Shown piece after piece: positions 23,240-35,530 of a stretch of 64,000 nt of DNA. The notes below the pieces were generated by a model, which saw nothing but the letters and a program-made list of their open reading frames with translations, had not been told where the DNA came from and did not search any database. Positions within the stretch are counted from its first letter, which is position 1, and each line of letters starts with the position of its first letter. The DNA is taken from positions 86,474-150,473 of the forward strand of contig CAJNDS010002343.1 of NCBI GenBank assembly GCA_905221605.1, given 5' to 3'. This DNA comes from Symbiodinium natans. Taxonomy: Eukaryota > Sar > Dinophyceae > Suessiales > Symbiodiniaceae. The position numbers and the translations under genes were made by a program.

Positions 23240-24810
23240 TCTACGGATGGAGACTCAAGAAGAAGCGATTGCGCTGTGCAGCGGGCTTCTCGGCAGGCGT
23301 GGTGACAGGAAGATGCCCAAGCCCTAAACCCTAAACTCTAACCCCTAAACCCCCCTCACCAAGAACACTCCCTGAAACGCTGATGCACAGGGCTTCCCCC
23401 TTCACACGAAAGGCACTGAAACCCGAGGCGAAACTTGGACCAACCCGCCCCCGCCCCAAATGGGGCCGACCACGCCCCCGAAAAAGCCGCCGGTTTCAGA
23501 AAATCCATAGAAATCCATAGAAATCTACTAATTACTGGGCCGGAAGCCACTGTCCGAAACTGCGAAGTCTCCTGGCTGTCCGGGCCTCGTGCACGCCTGC
23601 AGCCACAGGCTATAAAGACCGGGCTGGTTTTCAGCGACTCAGACGCGAATTCAACTGCGTTGGCTGTGCGCAGGGTCCAGAGCGAGTTCAGCCTGCGTGG
23701 TGGGGGATCGGTCAATCCTTGCACGCACCTTCCGCAGCAGGGGGGAATGCCTCCACGGCATGCGCCCAATAAGCTCCTCTTGACCCGAAGCTTGAAACAC
23801 CTGAGCAACTCCTAGAAAGACCTCCAGTAAACCCTAGACCCCTACATGTGGGTATCTAGGGCTGATGAGAGTAAACCCTTAACCCCCAAAGTCTCCCAAA
23901 CTCTGCACCCAAAGCCTATCTTCTGTTTGGGGTGGCTGGGCTATTAAGTGCCTGTAATGTATAGTATCCTCTAACGAGATATGTCGGGGCGTTGAACGTA
24001 CTACCTACTTCCTTTGGTTAGCCCTTTCAACCCTCTGAAACAGTTCCTACTTGATCAATCCTTCGAAGCCACTATATACCCGAAGCCCAAAACCCCAAAC
24101 CAAAAACCCTTCAACCCTAAGCTCAAACACAAAAGTCTTACAGCCTGAAAACCCTAAACTCAAATCCAAAAAGACTTAAACCCGAAGCCCCAAACTCTTA
24201 AACTCCCCACCCCAAACCTCTTAAACTCTTGACCTACAGCCCCAAACCCAAAAACTCTGAAAACCCTAAGACTAGAGGCCTGAAACCCAAAAAGCTCTAA
24301 AGCGCAAAAAGCCCTAGACGTCAACCCAAAAACCCTAAACCCTAAACCCTAAACCCTAAACCCTAAACCCTAAACTCGTTCATCCCTAAGTCCCCAACTC
24401 AAACCCTTCAGCCCGAAGCTCTGATGCCTTCAAAGCCCTTCGAAGCCCTGAGACTTCCCAAAGGAAGACACCCTTACTGGCCCCAAACACCCAGGGAAAC
24501 AAAAGTTGAAACTTTCAGGATCAACTACCTTATAAGAAGCCCAAAAGGTTGAAAAGTTGGGTCTAGAGCCAGTAAGCACCCTGCACCCTGAATCCTAAAG
24601 CCCTAAACCCCTCCATCCTGCAGCCCTAAACCCCATATTCACCGCTGAGTCCCCAAAGACCCTCTGAAAGCTGGGCATTGATGTGACGGTTAAAAAATAA
24701 CAGTATCCCAAAACGGGCTTAGGGTTTAGGGTTTAGGGTTTAGGGTTTAGGGTATTCTATACACCCACCAATATTTCATGACAGTACAATAAAACCCTGT
24801 TTCACATGTT

Positions 24811-24827
24811 CCCCCCCCCCCCCCCCC
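24811..24827. repeat. Poly-C run (17 C)
   Basis: A homopolymer in a spacer just right of a TTTAGGG array. Confidence 0.9.
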
Positions 24828-25118
24828 TGATGCCAGCAGGCCTTGCTGGAACCGGCGCGCTTGTGATTCACTGGGTTGCCCAGACCAAGTCCAAACAGGT
24901 TTGATACGTCTGTGGGGTTTAGGGCTTAGGGTGTCGGGTGTGAGGACTTAGGATTTAGGGTTACTTAAGCCTTATGACCGGTCTAGTTTAATAGGAAAGA
25001 GGGTGTGAGGACTTAGGGATTTTTAGGCCTTGTAGGGTCCGAACCCCAAACCCCTCAACCCGCAACCCTGAACCCAAAAGCTTGGAGCGACCGAGCCATG
25101 ATGGGTGAATAGGGCGTA

Positions 25119-25230
25119 ACTAGTTCATGGTTGGGATCGTATTTAACATGAACAACTCTAGTCCTTATTGAGTTTTTAAGTATTAAGTACCATTAAACAT
25201 GTAAGATGATACCCCCACTATGAAAAAAAG
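25119..25230 (+). repeat. Dispersed repeat family D, copy 3
   Basis: Starts 'actagttcatggttgggat', passes 'ccttattgagtttttaag' and ends near 'gatacccccactatg'. Confidence 0.7.
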
Positions 25231-25698
25231 GGAATGGGCTTCAGGTTTAGCCCGGTTCTAAGTCTATTGAAGTAGGGTTTTAAGGGTTTTACAGTGGAAC
25301 CCAACAACCTACTTGGAGCGGGCAGTTCTCAAACCGCCCTTAGTGGGATCTTAAGCAATTTTACAGTGCAGAGAAGTAGGTTTCTGGTTCTCAAGGCGTA
25401 AGGCAAAATATAAGGGTCGGAGCAATTGCAAATAATAGTTCCTTGTGGCCCCTTTGAAATTATACTGTAAGAACCTGGTGCAAGCCTTGGCCAGCGCATG
25501 GAGTGCTTTGGGGGTCTTGAACTGTGGAGGCGTTCTGAAAAGTCCCCCGGCAGCCAACAATAACCCTCACACAAGGAATGGTGCTTGGGGGTGCTGGGAT
25601 GTGCAGTTCAGGGTTAGAAACGCCCAGGCGCCATACCAACCCTTGACTTAGCCAAAATCCTAAGCCCTAAACCCTAAATCCCAAATCCCAAACCCCAA

Positions 25699-25761
25699 AC
25701 CCTAAACCCTAAACCCTAAACCCTAAACCCTAAACCCTAAACCCTAAACCCTAAACCCTAA
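25699..25761 (-). repeat. Telomere-type array (CCCTAAA)n
   Basis: About nine units preceded by CCCCAAA variants. Confidence 0.95.
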
Positions 25762-25920
25762 GCACGGACTTCCCCACAACTGCCAACTCACTGCTGTCAT
25801 CCAACGAGCCCTCAAAGCAAGTCTCAACCCAGAGAGGCTGTGCGATCAGGTCTGTCGGGTGTGGTTTAGGGTTTAGGGTTTAGGGTTTAGGGTTAAGGGT
25901 TCTGGGTTTTAGAGTTTAGG

Positions 25921-25943
25921 CCCCCCCCCCCCCCCCCCCCCCC
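25921..25943. repeat. Poly-C run (23 C)
   Basis: A homopolymer following a degenerate TTTAGGG tract. Confidence 0.9.
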
Positions 25944-26240
25944 TCACCCCCGTCAGTCTCCAAAGTAAAAGTGGCACCTGAGCCCGAAGCCCGAAGCCCG
26001 AAGCCATCAACCCGACACTTCCCCCCAAAGCTTCCCGAAGCCCCAAACCCTAAACCCGAAACTTCCCCCAAAACTTCTCCACCCGCTTGGACGGCTGGCA
26101 TGGGCTTTCATGACCTGTTAGGCATGCAAGGGGCTCCCCCTGCGATCTTGGGTTCTTGGGTCTGAAACAACTCCAGAGGCACCTCTACACCTTGGCTGAG
26201 TCTACTAGGGCAGGAAAGAAGGGTTCAGGGTTCAGGGTTC

Positions 26241-26324
26241 AGGGTTTAGGGTTTAGGGTTTAGGGTTTAGGGTTTAGGGTTTAGGGTTTAGGGTTTAGGG
26301 TTTAGGGTTTAGGGTTTAGGGTTT
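26241..26324 (+). repeat. Telomere-type array (TTTAGGG)n
   Basis: About twelve units after two GGGTTCA variants. An inverted CCCTAAA array follows at 26,410. Confidence 0.96.
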
Positions 26325-26409
26325 CAGGTTTCAGGTGGCAGTTCAGAAGCCCTTATAGTTTCCCGAAAGGTTGAAGCGCGCCCTCTGCAAAGCAAGTCCA
26401 TGTGAGACC

Positions 26410-26513
26410 TGGAACCCTAAACCCTAAACAAACCCTAAACCCCAAACCCCAAACCCCAAACCCCAAACCCTAAACCCTAAACCCTAAACCCTAAACCCTA
26501 AACCCTAAACCCG
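26410..26513 (-). repeat. Telomere-type array (CCCTAAA/CCCCAAA)n
   Basis: A mixed array of CCCTAAA and CCCCAAA units. Confidence 0.95.
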
Positions 26514-27434
26514 GTACAGGCTGCTCAGCAGCCAAGCCTAAACACCTCGGCAGCCCAGCAACCAGATTATAATCAGGGCCCCCTCTTTTGGGTTGGTTAC
26601 TTTATAAGGGAACCTTGGGTTTGGGGACCCTTTTTCAATTCAAGACCCTCTAAGGGAATATAAGGGCCATATTAGGAGGATTTGGAGGGGAACCTTTAGG
26701 GTACAACCTTAGGAGTACGAGTCCTAATCCCTTGATATAAGGGAATCTTGAACCAGACAAAGGCAAAGGGTACCACCGGGCTACCAGGACGCCGTAAAGA
26801 GCAAGAACACCGAAGCCGTCGACCCTTTTGCCCTCACCACATTTGCCCCTAGCCAAAGTCAACAGTCCTGCGGTGTGGGCTTCGGATTCAGCCTCACGTG
26901 GTGCACGGCAATCCCGAAACCCCGAAATCGGAAACCCTAAACCGCAAACCCTAAACCCTAAATCCTAAACCCCTAAACCCTAAACCCTAAACCCTAAACC
27001 CCTAACCCCCAAACCCCTGTGGTCCAAGCTGCAGGGGAAGCTTCACAATTCCAAGCGCTTGAACTTCCACAAGCCACGCCAAGCCAGGGCAGTTTGCGCT
27101 CACAGCGGGCTTGCGGGACGCTTCTACGAAAGGTCGGCTGTTTCGCATCTTCGCGAAGAACATGACCGTGGCCCCAAGACAGACCGTTATGCAAACTAGT
27201 AGAGTACCCTGAACCCTAAACCCTAAACCCTAAACCCTAAACCCTATCAGTGGTCATACTATGCATTCAGGCATGGGCTTGGGAGAAGAGGGAGGGGCCT
27301 AGGGGCAACAGTGCAATCCCCGACCTGCCCAGACCTGCCCTTGCACCCGCGAAAGCTCATAGACTCATGGGTTTTGGGGTTTAGGGCTTAAGGGTTTTAG
27401 GGTTTAGGGTTTAGGGTTTAGTGTTTAGGGTGTC

Positions 27435-27612
27435 TAAAGGAGGGACCCCTGTAAGGGCCCGTATGCTTAATCTTATTCCCCTAATTAACCTCTAACATAC
27501 ACATTATATAGTCACTAAATGCCTCAGCTAGGTATATAGCGACTATGGAAGGTGTATATATAGGGGTTTTATAGGGGAATAAGATTGGGGGGTCCCTTCT
27601 AAGGGTCCCTAC
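27435..27612. mobile_element. MITE-like palindromic element, family H copy 1
   Basis: Outer ends 'taaaggagggacccctgtaa' and 'ggtcccttctaagggtccct' are roughly inverted. A perfect 14-base inner inverted repeat lies at 27,469-27,482 and 27,573-27,586. The centre is AT-rich. A related element with microsatellites in its centre is at 34,858. Confidence 0.7.
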
Positions 27613-27872
27613 TCTTAAGTCCCTTAACACTCTAGTTTAGGCTACTACGACCTTAACTGGCATCCTCTAAACCCTAAACCCCTAAACCCCCTAAACCCCC
27701 TAAACCCTAAACCCCTAAACCCCTAAACCCTAAACCCCAAACCCTATAGCGAAACAGACTTGTCAAGCGACTTGCTGGAAGCTAACGCAGAGGATGACGC
27801 TCTGCCCGGAGAACTTCAGGGGGGCATCTCCGACCCCTGGGATACGGGCGGGGCACCCGCTAGGCATACCTG

Positions 27873-27949
27873 GTTAGGGTTTAGGGTTTAGGGTTTAGGG
27901 TTTAGGGTTTAGGGTTTAGGGCTTAGGGTTTAGGGTTTAGGGTTTAGGG
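27873..27949 (+). repeat. Telomere-type array (TTTAGGG)n
   Basis: About eleven units with one CTTAGGG variant. Confidence 0.96.
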
Positions 27950-28435
27950 CATGGCACAGCGGGGATTAACACAATCATCATCACTTTCCTTCTGCTATCA
28001 TCAGCATGGGCCCTTGACCAGTGCCATTCTTCATACCGCTGGAATGTTTCAGGGCACCCTCAGTGGAAGACGCTCCCTCCCACACCCTACCCCCAAACCA
28101 AACCCCGGCCAACCCCTAAACTCCCTAAACCCTAAACCCTAAACCCTGAACCCTGAACCCTGAACGGATTTTGGGAATGTACCGACCGATGGATCACGGG
28201 GGCAAAGCTCCCCTCGAGGTTAGCCTCTCTACTGTCCGGTGCACAAGTGCACATTTCAGGCTTGAAATGCAAGTGCCTCCTGGCTTAGACCCAAAGAGCA
28301 AGCGGTTTAGGCTTTAGGGGTTTAGTGTTTAGGGTTTAGGGTTTAGGATTTAGTGTTTGGGGTGTAGGGTTTGGGCTTTGGGGTTTGGGGTTTGGGGTTT
28401 AGGGTTTAGGGTTTGGGGTTTGGGGTTTGGGGTTT

Positions 28436-28452
28436 GGGGGGGGGGGGGGGGG
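28436..28452. repeat. Poly-G run at the end of a TTTGGGG array
   Basis: A 17-base G run continues directly from TTTGGGG units (28,384-28,440). This suggests that G runs grow out of variant telomere repeats. Confidence 0.85.
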
Positions 28453-28491
28453 CAACCGGGCAACCTGGTTGGCTGAAAGGGGGTTCTCCAA

Positions 28492-28580
28492 GCTAGGATG
28501 GCCCTGAAAACCCTTTGAAAAAGATTCCTGAGTATGATCCTCTTCAACCCAAGAAGGGGAAGTACGAAATATCCCAAGGG
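28492..28580 (+). repeat. Dispersed repeat family F, copy 2
   Basis: 'gctaggatggccctgaaaac' ... 'gatcctcttcaacc' ... 'atatcccaaggg'. It aligns along its length with the copies at 20,572 and 36,881. Confidence 0.7.
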
Positions 28581-28801
28581 TTTTCAAGGGTCTAGGGTTG
28601 AGGGTTTCGTGTTTAGGTTCCCAAGGGCCCACCTAGTTACCCTAAACCCTAAAACCAGTAAGGCCTCCCCCGTACCCTTTTTGGCTTCAAGGGGCTTCGA
28701 AGGGAAACTCAACCAACACCTACCTGTTGCCCTAAACCCTAAACCCTAAAACCTAAGCCCTGAGCCCTAAACCCTAAACTCTACACCCTCCGAAAGAACC
28801 A

Positions 28802-28896
28802 AAACCCTAAACCCTAAACCCTAAACCCTAAACCCTAAACCGTAAACCCTAAACCCTAAACCCTAAACCCTAAACCCTAAACCCTAAACCCTAAAC
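28802..28896 (-). repeat. Telomere-type array (CCCTAAA)n
   Basis: About thirteen units with one CCGTAAA variant. Confidence 0.96.
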
Positions 28897-29015
28897 AAAA
28901 AAAGGGGAGCGAGGGCCTACGCCGGGTCCTACGCCGGGGAAGGCGCACCCCAGGCTCTGAAATTCGGTGGTTTCGGTTCCTACGCACCATGTCATCCCCC
29001 TACCCATTTTTGCAG

Positions 29016-29120
29016 GTTTAGGGTTTAGGGTTTAGGGTTTAGGGTTTAGGGTTTAGGGTTTAGGGTTTAGGGTTTAGGGTTTAGGGTTTAGGGTTTAGGG
29101 TTTAGGGTTTAGGGTTTAGG
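29016..29120 (+). repeat. Longest telomere-type array (TTTAGGG)n
   Basis: About fifteen perfect TTTAGGG units, the longest array in the window. It lies 120 bp right of an inverted CCCTAAA array, so the two could pair as a long hairpin. Confidence 0.97.
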
Positions 29121-29584
29121 GATACTTCAGGGGTACCTCCCTGCATTCCCACCAGGAGCCAGGAAGCTTCGTCAAGCCAAGCACTTAAAAAACTTCAAAC
29201 ACCGTGAACACGAATTGGTCAGCGTTTGCCATTCACTTCCTTGAAGGGGACACCGGAATATCGGAGTCCAGCAATGTTCACCCTGTTCAAGCCTGTGGAC
29301 GTCTACCAGCTTGCTATAGAAGCATAGAAGCTGCAGCCTGTACTCCCCTTTTAAAAATAAAATAGTATGTTTAATATCCTCTTGGGTTTTATCTGAACAA
29401 AAAGAAAGATAATTCTCAAGGGGGATATAGCAGCGTGTTAGAAGATGTCAGTGCTTTGGGCTCGAGGAGGTTCAGTGTTTTGGGTACCAGTTTAAGCCTT
29501 CGGGGCCATTTCCGGACAGGGACGGATCGGCGCCATAAGCCCTAAGCTCTACGTAAGCCCCAAAAACACCCCAGACCCCCTTCT

Positions 29585-29674
29585 AGACCCAGGAGTAACC
29601 AAGGAATGAAGAGGGTAACCATTTGGGTTTAAAGGGGATTACAAGGGAACCCCCCAACCCTAAAAGGGCCTGCT
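29585..29674. repeat. Dispersed repeat family C, copy 2
   Basis: 'agacccaggagtaaccaagg' ... 'aaggggattacaagggaacc' ... 'aaagggcctgctcc'. It matches copy 1 (1,219) block by block. Confidence 0.7.
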
Positions 29675-31235
29675 CCTCACCCCCTTGGAAGCTGTAGTGA
29701 TGTGGCCAAGCGTTCGCCCGCGATTGGGAAGCGACAAACTGCCACAAGATGTCGTTTGGCCAGATCTGGTACGGTGTGGAGTTTGTGGGGGTTAAGACAT
29801 GCCTAAACCCCAAACCCTAAACGCTAAATCCTAAAACCTAAACCCTCAAGCCTGAACCAACAAACGCGAGCGTCTTTCCCAGAACTGGCCAAGGGTGGGT
29901 CTCCCCCGCAAGGACAAGCAGCAGCCTGGGCCTAAGAAGGAGTCTCCTTTTTTGTGGCAAATGATGTGGTTCAGGGTTTAGGGTTTAGGGTTTAGGGTTC
30001 AGGGTTTAGGGTTTAGGGTTTAGGGTTTAGGGCAGGTGATGCTGACAGGGGTTTCGGGTTTAGGTCTTGGGGGTTTTTCATGATTGAAGCTCCTTCCTTC
30101 AACCATCCCCACATTCTTGATCGCCAGGGTTCCAAAGTTAAGCAATGAGGCTCAGTCCTACCGAAAACCCTGATCCATTCAAGCTCTATAATCAGTTAGG
30201 GTAGTTACATGGTCAAACCCCAAGCCCTAAACCCTGAACCCTTGTTCATATTCTCGGGCCCTGAGTTCCCCCACCCCTCGCCCTCCCCCCGCATGGTATC
30301 CCCTGAACCCTAAACCCTAAACCCTAAACCATAAACCCTAAACCCTAAACCCTACACCCTACCCCTACCCCCCCCCCCCCCCCCCTCCCCCCTCCTCCGG
30401 CTTAGGGTTCAGGGTTGAAGGTTTCCATCCAAGAAGTCAGGGTTTGGGGTTTAGGGTTAGGGTTTAGGGTTCAGGGTTCAGGGTTGTATTATGGTTTCCG
30501 TCGTGGACTGGTGATTCTTTTGGACTTAGGGTTTTGTGGGTTCAGGGCATTTTTCCAAGAAGTCTCCCAAATAGGTCGACCATGGGCCTTGCCTGCAGCA
30601 CGATACAAACATGCCTAAATCACGGAGCCGGGTACCCAGCTACCAGGAAGCTGTGAGAAACGCTGTTGTCTCCAAACAGGGGGAAATCCAATATGAGTTT
30701 ACCGGCGCCTGTAGAAACTAATGATGATTCACTCGTACTCAAACACTTGAAATATAAGGTTCTTGCTACTGACGGGAAAAGGCGAAATAGCAGCAATACA
30801 TATTCTGCATACCAACCCTAAACCCTAAACCCTAAACCCGAAACCCGAAACCCTAAACCCTAAATACATATTCTGCATATCATTCGTGTCGTCGCGTGCA
30901 CAGGATGAGCAAGAAAAGGGTTTAGGGTTTAGGGTTTCTATTCCTGTGTCCCTGGGCTCTTTGGGAAGCCCTGTGGACTTTAGAAGCTGGCTTGGGTGGC
31001 TTAAGGTCTAAGGTTCACCATTATTACTGGCTGATGCTAAACCCTAGCTCGACTTCATTATAACTACCGACTAGAATACATAGATACATACATATGTTTT
31101 AGAACATAGAATATATATATATATATATATTGTAACATAGAACCTCATGGCCATGTTCCCTTACTTGCATGGTCGCATCTGAACCTCAACAAGTCGCGAG
31201 GCCACCCCAAAAACAGGGGTCGAGGGCTCAGGGGT

Positions 31236-31343
31236 TGGGATGTGCCCCCCTTATACCCCACAGTCCCTTCGCAGGGATTCTAAAAGCAAGGGGGGGGGGG
31301 GGTACCCTAATCCCGCTTGTTAGTTTAAGGAGGAAATTTTCCC
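31236..31343. mobile_element. MITE-like palindromic element, family B copy 4
   Basis: Left arm 'gggatgtgccccccttatac', then 'cagtcccttcgcagggattc', a 13-base G run, and a diverged right arm ending near 31,343. A second, similar right-arm phrase with 'gaggaggagcatcccc' follows at about 31,381-31,413. Confidence 0.65.
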
Positions 31344-31612
31344 AAGTTTAGGGTTTTTTATAAATCGAACATAATCCCTCTTAAGGCTTGCTAGTTTGAG
31401 GAGGAGCATCCCCAAGTTTAGGGCTTTTAAATCCAAGAAGATATGCAGCGTTCCCGTGTGGGCATGCCCTTAACAGAAGTTTGGAGCGGGGGGTATGGTG
31501 AAAGCATCCCTTCTATTCTCCTTTGATGGGTTCGGGGGGGGGGGGGGTATGTTGAATTATTCTTCGGGTTTAGCTTGGCTGCACTCAGGAGGGTAGCTAT
31601 AAATTAAACTTT

Positions 31613-31686
31613 TAGCTGCCTTTATTAAGAAACCCAATAAACCCCAAAAAGATAAGGATCTAAAGTTACAGTAAAGTACCACAAAG
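31613..31686. repeat. Dispersed repeat family E, copy 2
   Basis: Same order of blocks as the copy at 5,238: 'tagctgcctttattaagaaa' then 'aaggatctaaagttacagta'. Confidence 0.75.
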
Positions 31687-32429
31687 TTAGGGTTTAGGGA
31701 ACATAGGGACCAGTGCTCCGATGACTTGCCATTAAACAACCTGTACGGTCTACGGCAATGCAAGAAGCGTCTTGAGTGGGTTCCAGGATCGAAAGGCTCC
31801 GGGCTTAGGGCTGTTTAGGGTTTAGGGTTTAGGGCGAAGCTGATACTTCTTGCCGATTGCCGAAAACGGTCGCGTAAACCGACGTCGGCCGGACTCAGCG
31901 ACAAGGCTCATTGCCGAAAACAAGCTCGTTTATGGTGCACACACTTGCCTTCAGCTTCCTACCCTAAACCAAAACCCTAGCTCTGAGACAGGAACTCTGA
32001 AGGGTCTCGATTCTCGCATGTTCGAGGGCTGCGCTCGTGACTAACATACAGCAAACTCTAGAAAGTTGGAACGTGGTTTAAGGATGATCAGAGCTGGATT
32101 CCCTTTACCAGGCCTTTTGGGGTATGGGGACAGGGATGTTCCAACTTTTTGGAGCTTACTGTCCACAAAAGGTGCCGTACTGTAAGAGGGATCCAAAAAG
32201 GGACAAGATTTTGACAACCACCAAACCCTGAACCCTAAACTCTAAACTCTTTTAACTCTGCGCGCCCTTGGCTTGCTCATTGTGCCATCGCCGGCTATCG
32301 TCACTTCAGCCCTTATATACCCCTTGTATACCCTGTACTACCCAAGGGCCCATACATCAGAATCCTCTAAAGGATATAAGGGAACATATTGAGGGCCCAT
32401 ATAAAATGGCTTAATTAGACTAGTAGCCC

Positions 32430-32531
32430 CAAGAGTATCCTGAGAATAAAGAGGCTGCCCTTTTTGGTTCGGAGGGGCTTCTAAGGGGCCTAACCCCCAA
32501 AAAAGGGAATAAGGGCCTGCTCTGGGTCGTC
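32430..32531. repeat. Dispersed repeat family C, copy 3
   Basis: Contains 'gagaataaagaggctgccct', 'aggggcttctaaggggcc' and 'gggcctgctctgggtc'. Confidence 0.7.
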
Positions 32532-32564
32532 TAGGGGTCCTTGCTTTTTGAGGTCTATTCCTTT

Positions 32565-32673
32565 GGGATGCTCCCCCTTACACTAACAGTCCTTCATAGG
32601 GATTGCCGTTCCCCTACTTTTCTTAAACCCTAAACCCTAAACCCTACAATCCCTATGAAGGACTGTTAGTATC
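32565..32673. mobile_element. MITE-like palindromic element, family B copy 5, with telomere repeats in the loop
   Basis: Arms at 32,582-32,605 and 32,647-32,670 are perfect inverted copies over 24 bases. The 41-base loop between them contains about three CCCTAAA units. No other family B copy has telomere repeats at this place, so they were added within the element or replaced its centre. Confidence 0.82.
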
Positions 32674-34857
32674 AAGGCTCGATGCCGAGATAAGATCTCA
32701 GATAAGAACTTAGCCAAATGAGCCCTGTTTAGGGTTTAGGGTTTCGGGTTTGAGGTTAGAGTTTAGGGTTTAGGGTTTAGGGTTTGGGGTTTAGGGTTTC
32801 GGGTAGCCAGAAATCTGTTGCCGACAGGCGGAGTGTGCACAATGAACAAAAAAACGCGGCAAGGGCCCAAAGATAGCAACTCCCAAAGCTCTCTGGACCC
32901 TAGACCCGAAACTGCAACCTTCTACAAGTGGGAGGAAACCCTAAACCCTAAACCCCAAACCCCGAACCCTCAACCCTACATAAGGTTTGGTACCGGCGTG
33001 GGGGAGTAGGGGGTTGGGGGTGAGGATCATGAAGGCTGTACTGTCCCACTTGTGAAGGATACTTGGATACTTGAGGTGTGCAGGAAGGGTTTAAGGTTTA
33101 GGGTTTAGGGTTTAGGTGTTTCGGGGCCTAGGCTTTCGAGTTTCAGAGATAAAGTTTAAGGCTTGCTTTAGGGTCTATGCATTGTGGTGTCCAAAACCAT
33201 GAACCTCAGTGGCGGGGCTTTCTGCCGAGCATTTATGATCACCACAACCGGGGTCACACACGCAGAAACTCGCCCTGACATGGATAAGTTCAAACATCTT
33301 GGGGAATAGGGTTTAGGGTTTAGGGTTCAGGGACGAACCGTGCCCTTCAACGCAGAAACACTGAGACAGAACAGCCACCGTACACCTTGAACTGCCCAGG
33401 AGGACAGTGGTTTAGGGTTGCGGGTTTAGGGTTTTATAAATTCCCCAAACCCTCGACAAGCTAACAAGACCGATCTCCAGGCATTTGTCGCGGCGTTGTT
33501 CTTGACGTGGTGTTGTTCCCCAAATGGATTCCCCCAAAATACCACCCCGAAATATTCATGATCCTTACGTACCCCTACTGTGTAGGACTCCCTTTGTTTG
33601 GGAAACCTCCACGTATTTGAGGGCCTTTCTGAGAGGTGCAGGCTGATTCCCAGCTCTTCCCACTCAAAAAAAGCTCCCAGGGTAAGATGCCCCAAAAGAA
33701 CGGTTTAGGGACTGGGGTTTAGGGTTTAGGGTTTAGGCACTCTCGAATGGCGGGGGCTGAGACTTGAGGGTCTCGGGGATTGAGGTTTACGAGTTTAGGA
33801 GTTCAGGGTTTTACCCTCAACCCTCAACCCTAAACCCTAAACCCTTTACGGTTTGAGGTTTCAGGGTGGTGGGCCTTCGACCCTCGCAAGGCAAGCAAAA
33901 TGGGGTGAAGGGTCTAGGATTAGCGTCCAACGTCGCCCTGGACAGCCGATACACTAACGACCACTGCCCTTTGGGGGCTTGGGTTTAGGGTTTAGGGTTT
34001 AGGGTTTAGGGTTTAGGGTTTAGGGTTTAGGGTTTAGGGTTGAAGGTTGAGGGCTACGTAAGCCCTGAAATCTCCAAAAACCCTGAAGAGCAGGGTCAGC
34101 TCAGAACCATGCGCACTGCGCGTAGGCACTGGGCTGCACGGGCTGCGCGGCTCAGTATCCTCAGTCTCCATGACACTTCAGGAGGGTTTAGGGTTTAGGG
34201 TTTAGGGTTTAGGGTTTAGGGTCTAGGGTCTAGGGTTTAAGGTTCTTAGGATCAGGGATGCAGGATTTGGGGAAATAGAGCAAGCCTGAAACGTGAAAAC
34301 TCATCCCGATTCTTAAGCCCTAAACCCAAACCCTAAACCCCCGAAAGGACCGTAATTCAGAGAACTCCCCACCTGAACACTAGAAGTCGGGCAGTGCGCC
34401 GACAGGTTCGATTTTGAAAGCCCCAAACCCTAAGCTCTTGCTCTGCCCAAAACCCTTAACCCTAAACCGCAAAACCCCAAACCGGGGCAGGGAGGGTGAT
34501 TCTCATTGGGGTGGAGTGCCCCGGACTCTAGACGAAGTAGCGGGGTTTCCCGTCCTGCTATCTCCGGCAAACAGAAGCATAACACCCACCTCGACCCTAA
34601 ACCCCTAAACCCTAAACCCCCTAAACCCCCTAAACACAAAACCCTAAAAGCCTATGAAGCCCCTAAATCCTATGCTTCTAAGGTCCAAGGGCCCCTAAAT
34701 CCAATGCTCCCAAGGTCCAGGGCAAATCCGAAGCTCCAACCAGTTCAGACCCCGAACGAAAAACCTGAAGTGAGTCCAAGCATCTCAGTGAAGCTGTGCA
34801 GAGAAAGCCAACTCTTTTGTGAATTGCTCATCTCCTGTGCCAAACATTCAGGGATAT

Positions 34858-34995
34858 AAGGAGGGACCCCTAAACGGGACCCCAAATCTTTTTCTCCCCT
34901 ATAAAACTCCATATATATATATATATACATATATATGTATATACATATACATATATATGTCTATACATACATACATACATACATACATACATACA

Positions 34996-35026
<31 letters not shown>

Positions 35027-35101
35027 GCATTTCTGCATAATATACATGCCTAAGTAGCCCCTACATTGCGCCCAAGGTCCCGCTTAAGGGTCCCTCCTTT
35101 A
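34858..35101. mobile_element. MITE-like element, family H copy 2, filled by microsatellites
   Basis: Ends 'taaggagggacccctaaacg' and 'cgcttaagggtccctcctt' are near-perfect inverted repeats of about 25 bases. The interior is an AT tract (34,911-34,965) and CATA tetramers (34,963-35,022). The microsatellites may have grown from the AT-rich centre seen in copy 1. Confidence 0.75.
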
Positions 35102-35386
35102 CTGAAACCCTATTAAGCCAAAAACTCTGAGAGGGGGTTTCGGGTTTAGGGCTAGGCTTTAGGGTTTTGGAGGGGCGGGAGGGGGGGGGGGTTGCCATTA
35201 GGGCAGTTCTCTACATTCCGGCAGCTTTTTTGGGTCCCATATATAGCACGGCACCCACATCATAAGGACCCAGAAAAGGACCCTGACTCAAAGAACTGCC
35301 CATTAAGTCCTTCTGTACCCACCATGAACCACCCTCAACCCTAGACCTTACTTCCTCAGGAGACGATCGTCTGGAGGGAGCTCCTC

Positions 35387-35530
35387 TACTTGGAGGTTCA
35401 TGGTACTTATGAACCAACTACAACTGTACTTATAACCCACTTTTAGGCCCCTTAAGTGCCCTACTATGGTTATAACTACAGTTCTAAGTACAGTTATAGT
35501 TGCTTAATAAGTACCATGAGCCTCCAAGTA
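35387..35530. mobile_element. MITE-like palindromic element, family A copy 4
   Basis: About 144 bp, from 'tacttggaggttcatggtac' to 'gtaccatgagcctccaagta'. It has one point change in the right tip relative to copy 1. Confidence 0.85.

Larger units (their letters stand above)
21321..29130. repeat. Telomere-repeat mosaic, segment 5 (no gene)
   Basis: Besides the arrays listed separately, CCCTAAA occurs at 21,760-21,788, 22,815-22,842, 24,333-24,375 and 27,215-27,245, and TTTAGGG at 24,719-24,752 and 25,868-25,895. Octamer CCCCTAAA occurs near 27,665-27,730 and TTTGGGG at 28,384-28,440. Spacers of 300 bp or more (22,380-22,800; 23,380-23,820; 23,940-24,330; 25,230-25,620; 26,530-26,920) have no recognised gene. 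Frames of 126 and 150 codons overlap on opposite strands at 23,356-23,815 without domain evidence. Confidence 0.8.

Noticed and set aside
23356-23815. Overlapping open frames of 150 (minus) and 126 (plus) codons
   Set aside because: Neither strand shows domain-like composition, and mutual antisense openness is typical of GC-rich non-coding DNA.
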